A stretch of DNA of 64,000 bases. It comes from Saccopteryx bilineata (taxonomy: Eukaryota > Chordata > Mammalia > Chiroptera > Emballonuridae). A program made the translations under genes and the position numbers. The notes under the pieces are model-generated. The model had not been told where the DNA came from. It worked only from the letters and a program-made list of their open reading frames with translations, and did not search any database. The stretch is taken from the NCBI RefSeq assembly GCF_036850765.1, contig NC_089492.1, positions 201,592,276 through 201,656,275 on the forward strand, in the 5' to 3' direction. The first letter of the stretch is position 1, and each line of letters starts with the position of its first letter. Shown one piece after another: positions 10,470 to 20,855 of this stretch.

Positions 10470-10645
10470 AATGAGCAGACATCACTTGGAACACTTGCTA
10501 AAACTCAGCCTACTGAGCCTCCCTTCTTCAGGAGTTTCTTCTTCAGGAGTGGAGCAGAACCTGACAGTGTACATTTCCAGTCCCTGGTGATGCTGATGCT
10601 GTTGGTTGGGGGCCACTTTTTGAGAACCTCTGAACTGAGGGGAAG
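10470..10645. repeat. MER5-like hAT remnant
   Basis: CCTGGTGATGCTGATGCTG, then a GGCCACTTTTTGAGAACC end, is the signature of the short MER5 group of old hAT-Charlie elements. Ends are approximate. Confidence 0.65.
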
Positions 10646-10795
10646 CAGCAGCCTCCCTGTGCTCAGGTCTCACCCTTGCACCTGGGGTTGGGGCAGGCAA
10701 GGCTGGGCTATGTAGGTCTCAGGGCAATTCGCCCACTTGGGGAACTTGGTTTATAAAGTGATGACCAGGAGTTCCTGCCACAAAAGACCAAGTCT

Positions 10796-11709
10796 TGCCT
10801 GACCAGGCGGTGGTGGTGCAGTGGATAGAATCTACCTGGGACACTGAGGTCCCGGGTTTGAAACTTCGAGGCCACCAGCTAGAGCACAGGCTCAATACGT
10901 CTTGAGCGTGGGCTCATCAGTTTTAGCATGTGGTCACAGGCTTAAGTGTGAGATCATAAACATGACCCCATAGTCCCTGGCTTGAGCCCAAGGTCGCTGA
11001 CTTGAGCAAGGAGTCACTTGCTCTGCTGTAGTCAAGGCACAGATGAGAAAGCAATCAATGAACACCTAAGGTGCTGCAACAAAGAATTGATGCTTCTCAT
11101 TTGTTGGTCAAATAAGTTTGTAAATATGATATATATGTTTGCTCGCTTGTGACTTATATTGGGTGTGGGGGACAGGCTATAAGCAGGCCAGGTCATTGTA
11201 GCCTAAGGTTTGGTTTTGGGACTAAGCTTTTCCCCACACCCTTGACTGATTGTATGATCTGGGTGGTGCACTCTCATGAGGAATCCAGTTATGCCTTGGA
11301 TAAGTGACTTTGTATCAGAGACTTCCTTGTTTGTATATTGGATTAAGGGATTTTGGTTTTCTACACTATAAAGTGGGACAGACCAGGAGCTTGGACACAC
11401 AGTTCCTGCTATCACAATTGCAGGGGCTTCCCTGATCCCTTGCCCTTCATGGGAAGAGCTGGTTTTCTGCTTTTCCCTTGTCTTCTTTTGTGGTTTGCCT
11501 GTCTTGGTGAGACACCAATAAATAGGATGGCCCCCCATCCTCTGACTCCGCCATTTCTTTATCGTCTGCCCGAATCCAATGGGAACCTGCATGTGAATGG
11601 CCACGATGGCGGCTCCTGGCCTTACATCATTTCTCTCCCTTCCAGCCTGTCTGTCCTTGTCTGCCCCCCCCACTTAAAATTAATCAACCAATCAATTAAT
11701 CAGTTTTTA
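10796..11709 (+). repeat. tRNA-derived SINE split by an LTR
   Basis: Head GCCTGACCAGGCGGTGGTGG and repeated CTTGAG/CTCAAG segments define the long SINE type also seen at 36508 and 49451. Duplication AAAAGACCAAGTCT (10782-10795) and AAAAGATCAAGTCT (11710-11723) differ at one base. An LTR-A2 (11102-11626) is inserted in its 3' part. Confidence 0.9.
11102..11626 (+). repeat. Solo LTR-A2, young copy
   Basis: 525 bp from TGTTGGTCAAATAAG to GGCCTTACA, with exact 5-bp duplication TCATT at 11097-11101 and 11627-11631. Inserted in the SINE at 10796-11709. Nearly identical to the inverted copy at 8576-9522. Confidence 0.95.
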
Positions 11710-11869
11710 AAAAGATCAAGTCTCCTGGGTTTGCAGCCTCCTTACTAAATTGATGTTATGTTCTTTTGTGGTAAGGTGCCAGAGAACTGTAAAACTTAGT
11801 ATTGGCAACGCCATTTTAAGGAGGAAAAGTCAGGTTTTCTGTCCTGTCTTTTCTTTGGAAAATGGAGGG

Positions 11870-12562
11870 TGTTGGGCAGATAAAATGTATTATGCTCACT
11901 TTGTTAAAGATACCGCTGCCCACGAGGCCGTCGCCCAGGTGATATTAATGTGTTGAGAATCCTTGTAGCCTGGGGCTTGGTTTTGGGATTAAGCCTTTCC
12001 CACCCATCTTGATGTGGGGTGGTACAATCCAATCATGCCTCAGAGAAGTGACTTTGTATTAGAGACTTCCCTATTTTGTATATTGGATTAAGAGTTTGGA
12101 TTTCTACACTATAAAATGGGGACGGAGCGGGAGCTTGCCCTCTTGGTTCCTGGGATGATTAGAGGAGAGAGCAGAGCAAAGAGCAGAAGGAGGCCATGTG
12201 GAGTAGGCCAGGAGAAGCAGCCAAGATGGTGGAGTGCTGAGTGAGATGCCAGTTTGTGTAGAGTTTGTATCTGGGATAAGGAAGGAGATGGGGAACTGAG
12301 GAGAATAAGGCTGGTGAGCTAGAAACCTTTGATTCTAGAAAACTCGGATAAATCAGTGGCTTTGTAAGCACTGAATGTGTCTGGGTTTTGGAGCCCAGTA
12401 TGTGTTTTTACTTGCCCACCGGGTGCAAGCTAGGATTAAAGACTATGGTCCACCAGTTTTTGGCTCCGTTGTTTCTTTACCAACTGTCCGAATCCAATGC
12501 GAACCTGCATAGGCCAGAAGGCTGCTGTGATGGTGGTCCTGGCCGTGCCTACTGGCTTTACA
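11870..12562 (+). repeat. Solo LTR-A1
   Basis: 693 bp from TGTTGGGCAGATAAAAT to GGCTTTACA with exact duplication GAGGG (11865-11869 and 12563-12567). A TATA-like ACTATAAAATGGG lies near 12107 and an ATTAAA signal near 12435. Inserted in the LTR-B at 11767. Confidence 0.93.
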
Positions 12563-12794
12563 GAGGGTAAAGGATATAGAATCTGACTTACAAGGACAAC
12601 TGGGTCATTTACAGTGTGTTCATAAAGTCATGGTGCACTTTTGACCGGTCACAGGAAAACAACAAAAGACGATAGAAATGTGAAATCAGCACCAAATAAA
12701 AAACCCTCCCAGTTTCTGTAGGATGATGTGGCAGCATGTGTGCATGCGCAGATGATGATGTAACACCATGTATACAGCGGAGCAGCCCACGGCC

Positions 12795-13019
12795 ATGCCA
12801 GTCAAGATGTGGACAGTACAGAGGAAAGTTCAGTGTGTTCTGTGGCTCGCTAAATTCGAATCTATGACCAAAGTACAACGTGAACATCGGTGTGTTTATA
12901 ACAAAGTGCCACCACATAGGAATAACATTACTTGGTGGGATAAGCAGTTGAAGGAAACGTGCAGTTTGGTGGAGAAACCTCATTCTGGTAGGCCATCAGT
13001 CAGTGACGAGTCTGTAGAG
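12795..13019 (+). pseudogene. Transposase N-terminal fragment (mariner superfamily)
   Basis: About 75 codons remain open, carrying a predicted DNA-binding domain that ends in a Ser-Gly-Arg-Pro linker. The hAT insertion follows, and after it about 20 further codons of similar character (13517-13579) before a stop. The DDE/D catalytic region is absent, probably through the internal deletion. Confidence 0.6.
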
Positions 13020-13508
13020 CAGAGGTCCCCAAGCTACGGCCCGCGGGCCACATGCAGCCCCCTGAGGCCATTTATCCGGCCCCCACCGCACTTCCGGAAG
13101 GGGCACCTCTTTCATTGGTGGTCAGTGAGAGGAGCACAGGATACCGACACAAAGCATGGCATTGCTCACATATAGTACTACTTCTGGTGACGCGGACGCA
13201 TGCATCACGGCTCGGGAAGTGCGACATATCGCTTGTTACGGCTAGCAGTGACAAATATGGAACCAGACATTGGCCATCTCATTAGCCAAAAGCAGGCCCA
13301 TAGTTCCCATTGAAATACTGGTCACTGTTGATTTAAATTTACTTGTTATTTTAAATATTGTATTTGTTCCCATTTTGTTTTTTTATTTTAAAATAAGATA
13401 TGTGCAGTGTGCATAGGGATTTGTTCATAGATTTTTTTATAGTCCGGCCCTCCAATGGTCTGAGAGACAGTGAACTGGCCCCCTGTGTAAAAAGTTTGGG
13501 GACCCCTG
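13020..13508 (+). mobile_element. Non-autonomous hAT transposon (489 bp)
   Basis: Ends are CAGAGGTCCCCAAGCT on the left and, as complement of the right end, CAGGGGTCCCCAAACT. The candidate 8-bp duplication is CTGTAGAG (13012-13019) and CGCTGGAG (13509-13516), five of eight matching; the left form fits the hAT preference. The left end continues with the palindrome GGCCCGCGGGCC. The interior is AT-rich without a transposase. Inserted in the mariner. Confidence 0.75.
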
Positions 13509-14010
13509 CGCTGGAGGCTATACAGGATAGCCACTTAAGGAGCCCTAAAATATCTGCGGAGCCCACATCAAACTGCACTGAATAGGTATGAAACTGGGAA
13601 AGTTTTCCTTTTATTTGGTGCAGATTTCACATTTCTATCGTCTTTTGTTTCTTTCCTGTGACTGGTCAAAAGTGCACCATGAGTTTATGGACACACTGTA
13701 AATTTTAGTTCTCTGAAAGGATTAAGGTTATCTGAAGATCCTCCTTTCCCTTTCAATGGGAGACAAAATTTACATACCACCCTACTCTGATTTTAGCTCT
13801 CCCTCCCTTCCTGGAATCCTGAGATTAATGCATACCTCTAGGCAAAAGAGGAGAGATAGATATTGAAAGGATTTGTGAATGTCTTTGATTGTATTACCTT
13901 GAAAGTTTTAACATCCTTTGTAAATCCCCTAAACAAATGTTATAATCTTGTTAATGATTGTGTCATGATGTCATGCTCCCTCCAACCTGTATGTGGTCAA
14001 AGGGTATTAT

Positions 14011-14584
14011 TGTTGGGCAGATAAAATATATTATGCTCACTTTGTTAAAGATGGGGCTGCCCACGTGGAAGCCCGTCTCCCAGGTGATGATATTATTGCA
14101 CTTTCTGCTTGGGATGGGTGCGATTACGTTAATATATGTTGGGGGAGGGCTTTCAGGCCAAAAGGTTTTAAAGGAAGAGAGATCTCGTTGTTTCGGGAGA
14201 AGACTAATTATGTTTTAGGAGGAACTCATGCTGGAGAGGAGAGTAAGGCCACGTGGAGGCTGGGAGAAGCAGCCAAAATGGTGGAGTGCTGAAGGAGAAG
14301 CCAATTTGTGCAGAAAGGAGATGGGGAACAGAGGTGAATAAGGCTAGTGAGCTAGAAAACTTTGATCCTAGGAAACTCGGATAAGTCAGTAGCTTTGTGA
14401 GCACTGAATGAGTGGGTTTTGGAGCCCAGTGTGTGTTTTTACTTGCCTGCCAGGTGCAAGCTAGGATTAAAGGTAATGGCCTACCAGTTTTTGGCTCCGT
14501 TGTTTCATTACCGGCTGTCCAAATCAAATGCAAACCTGCACAGGCCAGGTGGCTGTGATGATGGCTGCGGCAACTAGATTTAAA
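14011..14584 (+). repeat. Solo LTR-A1, internally deleted
   Basis: Starts TGTTGGGCAGATAAAAT; the 3' end has decayed to AGATTTAAA. Target duplication is unclear (ATTAT against GGTAT). At 574 bp it lacks a block around the TATA box seen in other copies. Inserted in LTR-B just before a TATAACC motif of the host LTR. Confidence 0.8.
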
Positions 14585-14794
14585 GGTATATAACCAGCCC
14601 CTGAGATGTATTTGGCACACACGATTTGGGTCTGCAAATGCCCCATGTCAGCCATATGCGGCTAGCATATTTAATAAATCTCCTCCTTCAATAAAACTTT
14701 CAAAATTCATCTGGACTTGGTGTCTCTACGTAAACCCCCTGAAGTTAGGTACAGTACTTTTCAGAATCTGGGGTAGGGTACTTTACAATACTTT

Positions 14795-15479
14795 TACAAA
14801 AAACATGCAGAGATCAACATTCTATTCAGAATAAAAAAAATTAAGAGAGCTTATCTCCAGTTTGTTGTTAGAGCAGTCTCCTCGCCACCGGTGTCTTCCA
14901 TGTTAACTAGGTGAGACTGGAACACCTGCCCCTCAGGGAACCTAGGAAACCTCGCAGCTTAATAATGTTCTTCCTGTTCTGTGATGATCATGCCCTGAAA
15001 GCTGTTTTCCGATTTTTCTTGCAAGCACTTTATTCCCACTTGCAGCACAGAGTTGCTCGAATGTGCATCTAAGGAGACAGAGGTGTTTCTTAGGAGTCCT
15101 TGCTCAAAAAGAGTGTTAAAGGAGGTGACAACACACCTGTCACCCACTCCCCCTTGCAGCAATTTATTAAAAAATTGCTGGTGCTGTGCTAAACTCAGAA
15201 AAGACTTGTGCTGACAACTGTGAAGAACACAGCCAGTGGGTACACTTTCCTGGCCTCTGGAAAGCCTTCCCAAAAGGGCATGATGAGGCAGGAGCGAGGA
15301 CGTCTGAGCAGGCCCAGAAGTGGGGAACCACACGACCACACTCTGCAAATTCTGCATATGTTGTTACAAATGGAACAAACAATTTTCATTCATTTCACCA
15401 AAAACTCCAAGCCCGAGTTCCTATCTTAATGACATGATTAATGCTGGGTCCCCACACTTTGGGGACCCCTGCCTGGTGG
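14795..15479. other. Unassigned DNA
   Basis: Several overlapping short frames on both strands (about 14959-15437) have no recognisable domain. The palindrome GGTCCCCACACTTTGGGGAC near 15448 is discussed under rejected items. Confidence 0.4.
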
Positions 15480-15690
15480 AGGGTAATGAGGACAGTGGAC
15501 CTGGCTCCATGAGGGGTCACAGAGATGGTCCAGGCCAGGTAAAGGGTTTGGTACACTGAGGCTTAGCAATGAGAGCAATAGCCTGGCATTTTTATACCAA
15601 GAGCAGCCAGGAGCCAGCAAAGGTCTTAAAACTGGGAAGTGACATAATCTGAGATGAGTCCTAGAAAAACCACTGCCACTGAGAGCAGAG
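15480..15690. repeat. L2-like ancient LINE fragment
   Basis: AGCAATAGCCTGGCATTTTT and GGGAAGTGACATAATCTGAG fit the L2-type ancient repeat seen at 1450. Tentative. Confidence 0.4.
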
Positions 15691-15703
15691 GATGGAAGCA
15701 TGG

Positions 15704-16029
15704 TGTAATGTCGGTGGCTGAGGCCAGGCAGGTTCACATTGGATTCAGGCAGATGGTAGAAAAACTGCAGAGCTGGAAAGGGTTGGGCCATTCTGTTAAA
15801 TAGAATTTCACAATGGCAGACAAGCACAGTCACGGGAAACCACTCTCAGACAAGAATGGCTCCTCACAGTGGCGGGCAGGCAATCTGCAATCCTCCATCT
15901 CTCGATGGCAAGCAACCGCAGCCTTATATAGGCCATACACACGTGGTGCTGCTATGTACCCACGCACCAATCAGGCAAAGTGCTTGCAGCTCATAACCCC
16001 GTGAACAAGCCTAACACAGCTGCCCCACA
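15704..16029 (-). repeat. Solo LTR-D
   Basis: 326 bp, minus-strand start TGTGGGGCAGCTGTGTTAGG, end CGACATTACA. Exact 5-bp duplication CATGG at 15699-15703 and 16030-16034. The 3' third resembles LTR-A (GAATCCAATGTGAACCTGCC), so the families are likely related. Confidence 0.9.
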
Positions 16030-16034
16030 CATGG

Positions 16035-16385
16035 GGACCATCTAGAGGCCACGGAGTCCAAGGGAGATGTGACAGGAGTCAGAATGGGAGAGGCAGCCAT
16101 GAGCCCTTTGCTCTAACCTCTAGCAGCCCAGGAGTCTAGGAACTGGAATCCCAGCCCATGAGGCCTGAGGGGTGGCACCTAGCTGAAGGCATCATTCCAG
16201 GCGAAGCAGGCCTGGGTGAGGAGGCCAGGCTCTCACCTGGCAGCCTCTCCTGGATAAGTTTGACCTCTTGGAAATATCACCTGGGGATAGGGACAGAAAG
16301 AGTATGGGGGTTGGGGTGGGGTGTGACGCAGCCTTAGGACACAAGGAATAGAAAGTGGCAGCTGCCACTTCCCTGCTCTTAGATG
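16035..16385. other. Unassigned DNA
   Basis: Nothing recognised between LTR-D and the double SINE insertion. Confidence 0.4.
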
Positions 16386-16396
16386 GAAAACTATTT

Positions 16397-16744
16397 TTTT
16401 TTCCTTCTTTTCCAAGTGAGAGAAAGGAAGATAAAGAGACAGACTCCTGCATGCACCCCAACTGGGACCCACCTGGCAAGCAGGATCAATCTGGGGCCAT
16501 GCTCCCACCCAAGCAATTTTTAGCACCAGAGGCACAGGCTCCACAAAGCCATCCTCAGCACCCAGAGCCAATGTGCTTGAATCAACCAAGCCATGGCTGT
16601 GGAAGGCAAAGAAAGAAAGAGAAGATGGAGGCAGATGGGAGAAGCAGATTGGCTCTTCTCCTGTGTGCCCTGACCGAGAATCAAACCTGGGACTTCCACA
16701 TGCCAGGACTTCCACTCTACCACTAAGCCAACCTGCCAGGGCCA
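16397..16744 (-). repeat. RHIN-like SINE
   Basis: Minus-strand copy with head GGCCCTGGCAGGTTGGCTTA and a T run at its low-coordinate end. Flanked by GAAAACTATTT at 16386-16396 and 16745-16755. Confidence 0.85.
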
Positions 16745-16755
16745 GAAAACTATTT

Positions 16756-16956
16756 ATTTATTTATTCATTTTTAGAGAGGAGAGAGAGAGGAGGAGAGAG
16801 AGAGGGAGAGAGAGAGACAGAGAGAGAGAAGGGGGAGGAGCTGGAAGCATCAACTCCCATATGTGCCTTGACCAGGCAAGCCCAGGGTTTCGAACCGGCG
16901 ACCTCAGCATTTCCAGGTCGGCGCTTTATCCACTGCGCCACCACAGGTCAGGCCCA
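16756..16956 (-). repeat. tRNA-derived SINE, 'GGCGCAGTGGATA' type
   Basis: Minus-strand copy with head GCCTGACCTGTGGTGGCGCA and a TTTATTTATT tail complement. Flanked by the same GAAAACTATTT at 16745-16755 and 16957-16967, so it used the same target as its neighbour. Confidence 0.9.
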
Positions 16957-17015
16957 GAAAACTATTTTTGGCACTGTTGAAATCTGTACCAGAAAATTAT
17001 AAAAAGATGCCTGTA

Positions 17016-17389
17016 GGCCCTGGCCGGTTGGCTCAGTGGTAGAGCGTCGGCCTGGTGTGCAGAAGTCCCGGGTTCGATTCCCGGCCAGGGCACACAGGAG
17101 AAGCACCCATCTGCTTCTCCACCTCTCCCTCTCTCCTTCCTCTCTGTCTCTCTCTTCCCCTCCCAAAGCCGAGGCTCCATTGGAGCAAAGATGGCCCAGG
17201 CGCTGGGGATGGCTCCTTGGCCTCTGCCCCAGGCGCTAGAGTTGCTCTGGTCGCAACAGAGCGACGCCCAGGAGGGGCAGAGCATTGCCCCCTGGTGGGC
17301 ATGCCGGGTGGAACCTGGCTGGGCGCATGCGGGAGTCTGTCTGTCCCCGTTTCCAGCTTCAGAAAAAAGAAAAAAAAAAAGAAAAGAAA
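17016..17389 (+). repeat. RHIN-type SINE
   Basis: Full head GGCCCTGGCCGGTTGGCTCA, B box GGTTCGATTCC, CT block and A-rich tail. The exact 15-bp duplication AAAAAGATGCCTGTA is at 17001-17015 and 17390-17404. It landed at the very edge of the LTR-D that starts at 17401. Confidence 0.95.
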
Positions 17390-17400
17390 AAAAAGATGCC

Positions 17401-17768
17401 TGTAATCCTGGTGTCTGAGGCCAGGCAGGTTCCCATTGGATTCAGGCAGACAGTAGAGAAACTGCGGAGCCGGAAAGTGTCAGCCATACCTATTTATCGG
17501 AGGCTCACAAAGACAGGCGGGCAAATAAACAACAAATTAGGGGAAGATCTAATAAACAAAGGAAAATCTGCTATTCGTGGCAAGGGAGCAAGGAAAACCA
17601 CACCTCCCGGTGGTGGGGGAGCGATCTGGGAGAATCTCCACCCAGGGGCAGCACCCACAGCCTTACATAGGCTATAAACACGTGCCTCTGCCACGTGCTC
17701 ACACACTAATCAAGCAAAGTACTTGCAGCCCGTAAACCCGTAAACAAGCCTAACACAGCTGCCCCACT
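17401..17768 (-). repeat. Solo LTR-D
   Basis: Homologous along its length to 15704-16029. The 5-bp duplication ATGCC is at 17396-17400 and 17769-17773; its last LTR base is T rather than the expected A. Confidence 0.8.
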
Positions 17769-17773
17769 ATGCC

Positions 17774-18358
17774 CTCCCAGAGGCGGTGGGGTGAAGAACT
17801 GAGGACCAATTCAGTGTCTCCTTTCCAACAGTCACGAGGGCTCTCTGAGGTGGGCCCACAATGGGGATGTCCACAGCTGCCAGTGCTTGGCACACCAAGT
17901 TCCATAGGCGCTGTGGGAGGTATCTCTGTCTCTCCTTGCCAGTCTCTCTCCTGCTACCAGCCCAGCAAAAACAAAGTCTGCACAAGACGTCCAGGAAGCT
18001 AGACCAGCTCCCTCTGTTGCTGCTCCCAGCTATCCTGAGGGCCATGGACTTGTCTCTCCCTGTGACAAAGCTTCCCTGCCCCTCCTGGGAGCCCAGATCA
18101 GCCTCAGACAAGCCCTGTCCTCAGTGTAGCACTCACACAGAGCAGGTAGGAAGGGCTGGTTCTTTCTGTGATTGTCTGGGGGTGCTAATGTCTGTGCTCT
18201 GGGGCTCAGCTTCAGTGCTAACAGTTCCTGGGCTTCTTTTGGGAGCTTTTATGTTTATACTCACAGCTCAGGCAGTTCCTCTGTGGGTTTCCTCACGTGA
18301 ACCAGTCCTGTAGTGATGGAACTGCTAAGAGCCAGGAAAAGCTTTAAATGATCTGGCT
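17774..18358. other. Unassigned DNA between two LTR-D copies
   Basis: A 114-codon minus frame (17767-18111) has no recognised domain. The upstream LTR has its own target duplication, so this is more likely flanking DNA than an element interior. Confidence 0.4.
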
Positions 18359-19078
18359 CATAATGCTGGTGGTCTAGGCCAGGCAGGTCCACACTGTATT
18401 CATGAAGGTGGTAGAGGAACTGCGGAGCTGGAAAGCATTGGGGCATTCCCATTATTTACATTCTTGCAATGCCATATTGTTGTAAAGTGACCAGCAAGTT
18501 CCAAAGAGACACCAGAGTTACAGGAAAATTTCAAGAGAGTTTATTGAGCCAATGACGGCATGGGGCTTAGCATCCCAAATTATGCCACCCTGAGGGATTG
18601 GGATCTGAGGTTTATAAAGACGAAAAGCTGCAAGTAGGCAATTTCCAAAAGCAGAACTTGTGGTTGGTTTATCAGGAAATCCCTGCTGACAGTTGGAAAC
18701 TTCCTGCTGATGGCATAAATTGTGATTTAGTGCAGTTTGCAAGTCTGCAATGATAGAAATACAAAATTTTCAAAATGGTGATTAGAGAAGACATATAAGT
18801 GATCACAACAGAAGGCATACAAAATAGCATTGCTTATGCTAACAGTATTACAGTTTCTTGGTACCTTGTTACAAGACAAGCAAACAGGCAGGAGAAAAAC
18901 CTCTTCTCACAGACGCAGGAGAACAAGCAGGAAAATGGCCCCTCACAAGTGGCAGGCAAGCAATTCACGCCAAAGGAAAGTACCTGTAGCCTTATATGGA
19001 CTACACACATGGCTCTTCCACCTGCTCAAGCACTAATCATGCAAAGTGCAAGTGAGTAAGCCTACCACAGCTGTTTTC
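18359..19078 (-). repeat. LTR-D, third copy, split by another LTR
   Basis: Left piece 18359-18477 (GGTCTAGGCCAGGCAGG) and right piece 18811-19078 (ending ACAGCTGTTTTCCC) align with LTR-D on either side of an inserted LTR. More diverged than the other two; duplication not found. Confidence 0.65.
18478..18810 (-). repeat. Solo LTR distantly related to LTR-B
   Basis: 333 bp with ends TGTTGTGATCAC and CACTTTACAACA on the minus strand. AGTTTATTGAGCC and a TTTATAAAGACG motif parallel LTR-B. I see no convincing target duplication. Confidence 0.65.
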
Positions 19079-19457
19079 CCTACCTGGCTCCAGGTCAGTT
19101 CCCTGCAGTCAGGGCAGCTCTGGTAACTCTCCTCCAGTAAATCACCTCGCATCACTTATCAAAGCATTCTGTTATTCAGCCTTTATTCTCCGACCTTCAG
19201 ATCTCCTGCCCATTAATCACCTCCTATCACTTACCTAAACATTCTGTTCCTTAGTGATTAACCCTCACTCTGCTCCAAACTTCCCCTCCAAAACTAACCT
19301 CCTAATTAGCTTTGCCCACTAACCTTATTAAAGCTTAAATCCGAAAACGCCTGGGGCTGATACCTCTAGGATCTCAGCATATCTGTACACAGATACATAC
19401 ATAAATATCTTATAAAACTCATCAGACCTTGTGCATCCCTCCTTTGGCGACCTAACA
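19079..19457 (+). repeat. LTR-F fragment (5' boundary uncertain)
   Basis: The 3' part (TTATAAAACTCATCAGACC to GACCTAACA) matches the better-defined copy at 56496-56828. The upstream boundary with LTR-D cannot be placed. Confidence 0.5.
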
Positions 19458-19539
19458 GGCACCTTTATTGGTAATGAGGGAATCATCACTCAGGCAGAGA
19501 GCCCCAGTGCTGTGGGTTCTCCTGGTCTGCACTCTCTTC

Positions 19540-19775
19540 CCGGTCTGATTGTCGTGGGCTGAGTCCTGACCACTCCTTGCTCACTGAGCGACTTGGGGCA
19601 AGTTACTCCACCTCTGTGCCCCTCCATGTTCTCACGTATAAAACAGGATAGAGGTTGATGACTATCTCACAGGGTTGCTGTGAGATTATTCAAGTTTAGT
19701 CGCACAAAGTACTCTGTGCCCGGCACGTGGGAAGCACTCAGTAACACTGGACACTGGTTATCCCTCTTCCCCTCA
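19540..19775 (+). repeat. MIR SINE (ancient)
   Basis: CTTGGGGCAAGTTACTCCACC, GTATAAAACAGGATAGAGG and GGGAAGCACTCAGTAA follow the MIR core and 3' order. Confidence 0.8.
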
Positions 19776-19960
19776 CTCCTTCAGGCCCCCTTCATGAAGC
19801 CACCCCTGCTTTGCAAATGGAAGCACCTCGTCTGCCTTGCATTTTCATGGGACTTTGCGTCTCTCCTGTGTCTCCTGAGCCTTTGACATCACATGTATTT
19901 ATTTACCTGCTTGCCCCCATCTCACACTCTCTGTTCTTTCCTGGCTCTGACAGTCACTGG
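19776..19960. repeat. L2-like ancient LINE fragment
   Basis: Pyrimidine-rich AAGCCACCCCTGC and CTTTGCAAATGG resemble L2. Tentative. Confidence 0.35.
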
Positions 19961-20599
19961 TAGGTCGGAGGTTTTTGTGGGCAGATCTAGAAATGTTTTG
20001 TTGATGCCCTGAAGGTGAACCTCTGACAGCCCCACACTCAAGCCTCTTACCTCTGCCACTGTGGGAAACTATTGATCCAACGTGTCTTCATTTTCCTCCA
20101 TGACCCTTATCACGTTTTGTAAAAATAAAATGAGAAATTCTATGATAAAAAAAAAAGAAAGTTTCATTCTGTGCCTTCCAAAAGGCCTAAAACCCTCATC
20201 ACAGAGGCCTCATGAGTCTGTATAAAACACAAGGACTTGAAAGTGGACAGAAAGTGGACGGCTCGTGCCCTTTGCCATCAACCCCTCCCCAAACAAGACT
20301 CTCCGTGTGCCACCACATCAAAGCTCTGACAAGCTTTTGTAACAAGAGATTGAAAAGTTGTTTAGCAGCCTAGTTTCAAAAGTGAGCAAGTACTTGATAT
20401 CTGATCAAGACCAGGGTCTCCCTGCTTAGATGTGTGGAAATTTATGTTCGTAGTTCACCGAAAATGGATAAGTCTCTGTAATACTGAGCTGCCATGTGGC
20501 TGCTGAATCCGTAGGTCACGGTAGCTATAGCCAAAAGCAACTTTATGCAGTGCTTTGGATGGAGTGAATGAGGTGGTATGATTTCAAACAGAAATAGCA

Positions 20600-20765
20600 T
20601 CCAAGATTACTAACACTGTGCCAAGCTGCAGGCTAAGCCCTGTGCATATATTATCTCATTTAATGCTCATGATGATTCGATGGCACAAATGTTATTATTT
20701 ATTATCCCCATTCTATAGACAGAGAAACCAAGGAGGTGAAGCAAGTTCGTGAGAAGCTGTGCTAA
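20600..20765 (+). repeat. MIR SINE (ancient)
   Basis: GTGCATATATTATCTCATTT, then TTATCCCCATTCTATAGAC and AGAAACCAAGGAGG, are diagnostic of MIR. Its 3' end runs into a 39-bp tandem duplication. Confidence 0.85.
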
Positions 20766-20809
20766 GACAAGAAGGTGAAGCAAGTTCATGAGAAGCTGTG
20801 CTAAGACAA
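20732..20809. repeat. 39-bp tandem duplication (two units)
   Basis: GGTGAAGCAAGTTC recurs at 20735 and 20774 with nearly identical surroundings, giving two adjacent 39-bp units at the edge of a MIR. Confidence 0.85.
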
Positions 20810-20855
20810 CGCAGCCCCGTCTAGCACCATGGCCTCTCCAAACAGCTGTATTTTT

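Larger units (their letters stand above)
12612..13698 (+). mobile_element. Tc1/mariner-like transposon, internally deleted, split by a hAT
   Basis: Terminal inverted repeats begin CAGTGTGTTCATAAAGTCAT on the left and CAGTGTGTCCATAAACTCAT as the complement of the right end, and are flanked by TA (12610-12611, 13699-13700), the mariner target. Without the hAT (13020-13508) it is about 0.6 kb, too short for a whole transposase gene. A plus frame from about 12795 encodes an N-terminal helix-turn-helix-like segment (KMWTVQRKVQCVLWLAKF then SGRPSVSDE). This pattern recalls the DNA-binding end of mariner-superfamily transposases common in arthropods. No catalytic domain is present, so it could only move in trans. 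Confidence 0.8.
11767..14790 (+). repeat. Solo LTR-B, interrupted three times
   Basis: Starts TGTGGTAAGGTGCCAG and ends near TACTTTACAATA. The 4-bp duplication CTTT is at 11763-11766 and 14791-14794, as expected for class I (gammaretrovirus-like) LTRs. It is the same family as the LTRs of both proviruses in this window. It is split by LTR-A at 11870 and 14011 and by a mariner at 12612; the remaining LTR pieces sum to under 700 bp. Confidence 0.8.

Noticed and set aside
15447..15476. GGTCCCC...GGGGACC palindrome as a collapsed hAT
   Set aside because: The right half resembles the hAT end at 13508, but there is no 8-bp duplication or interior; too short to call.
17767..18111. 114-codon minus frame as a second captured ORF between LTR-D copies
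   Set aside because: The neighbouring LTR has its own duplication, no primer site or polypurine tract is seen, and no domain is recognisable.
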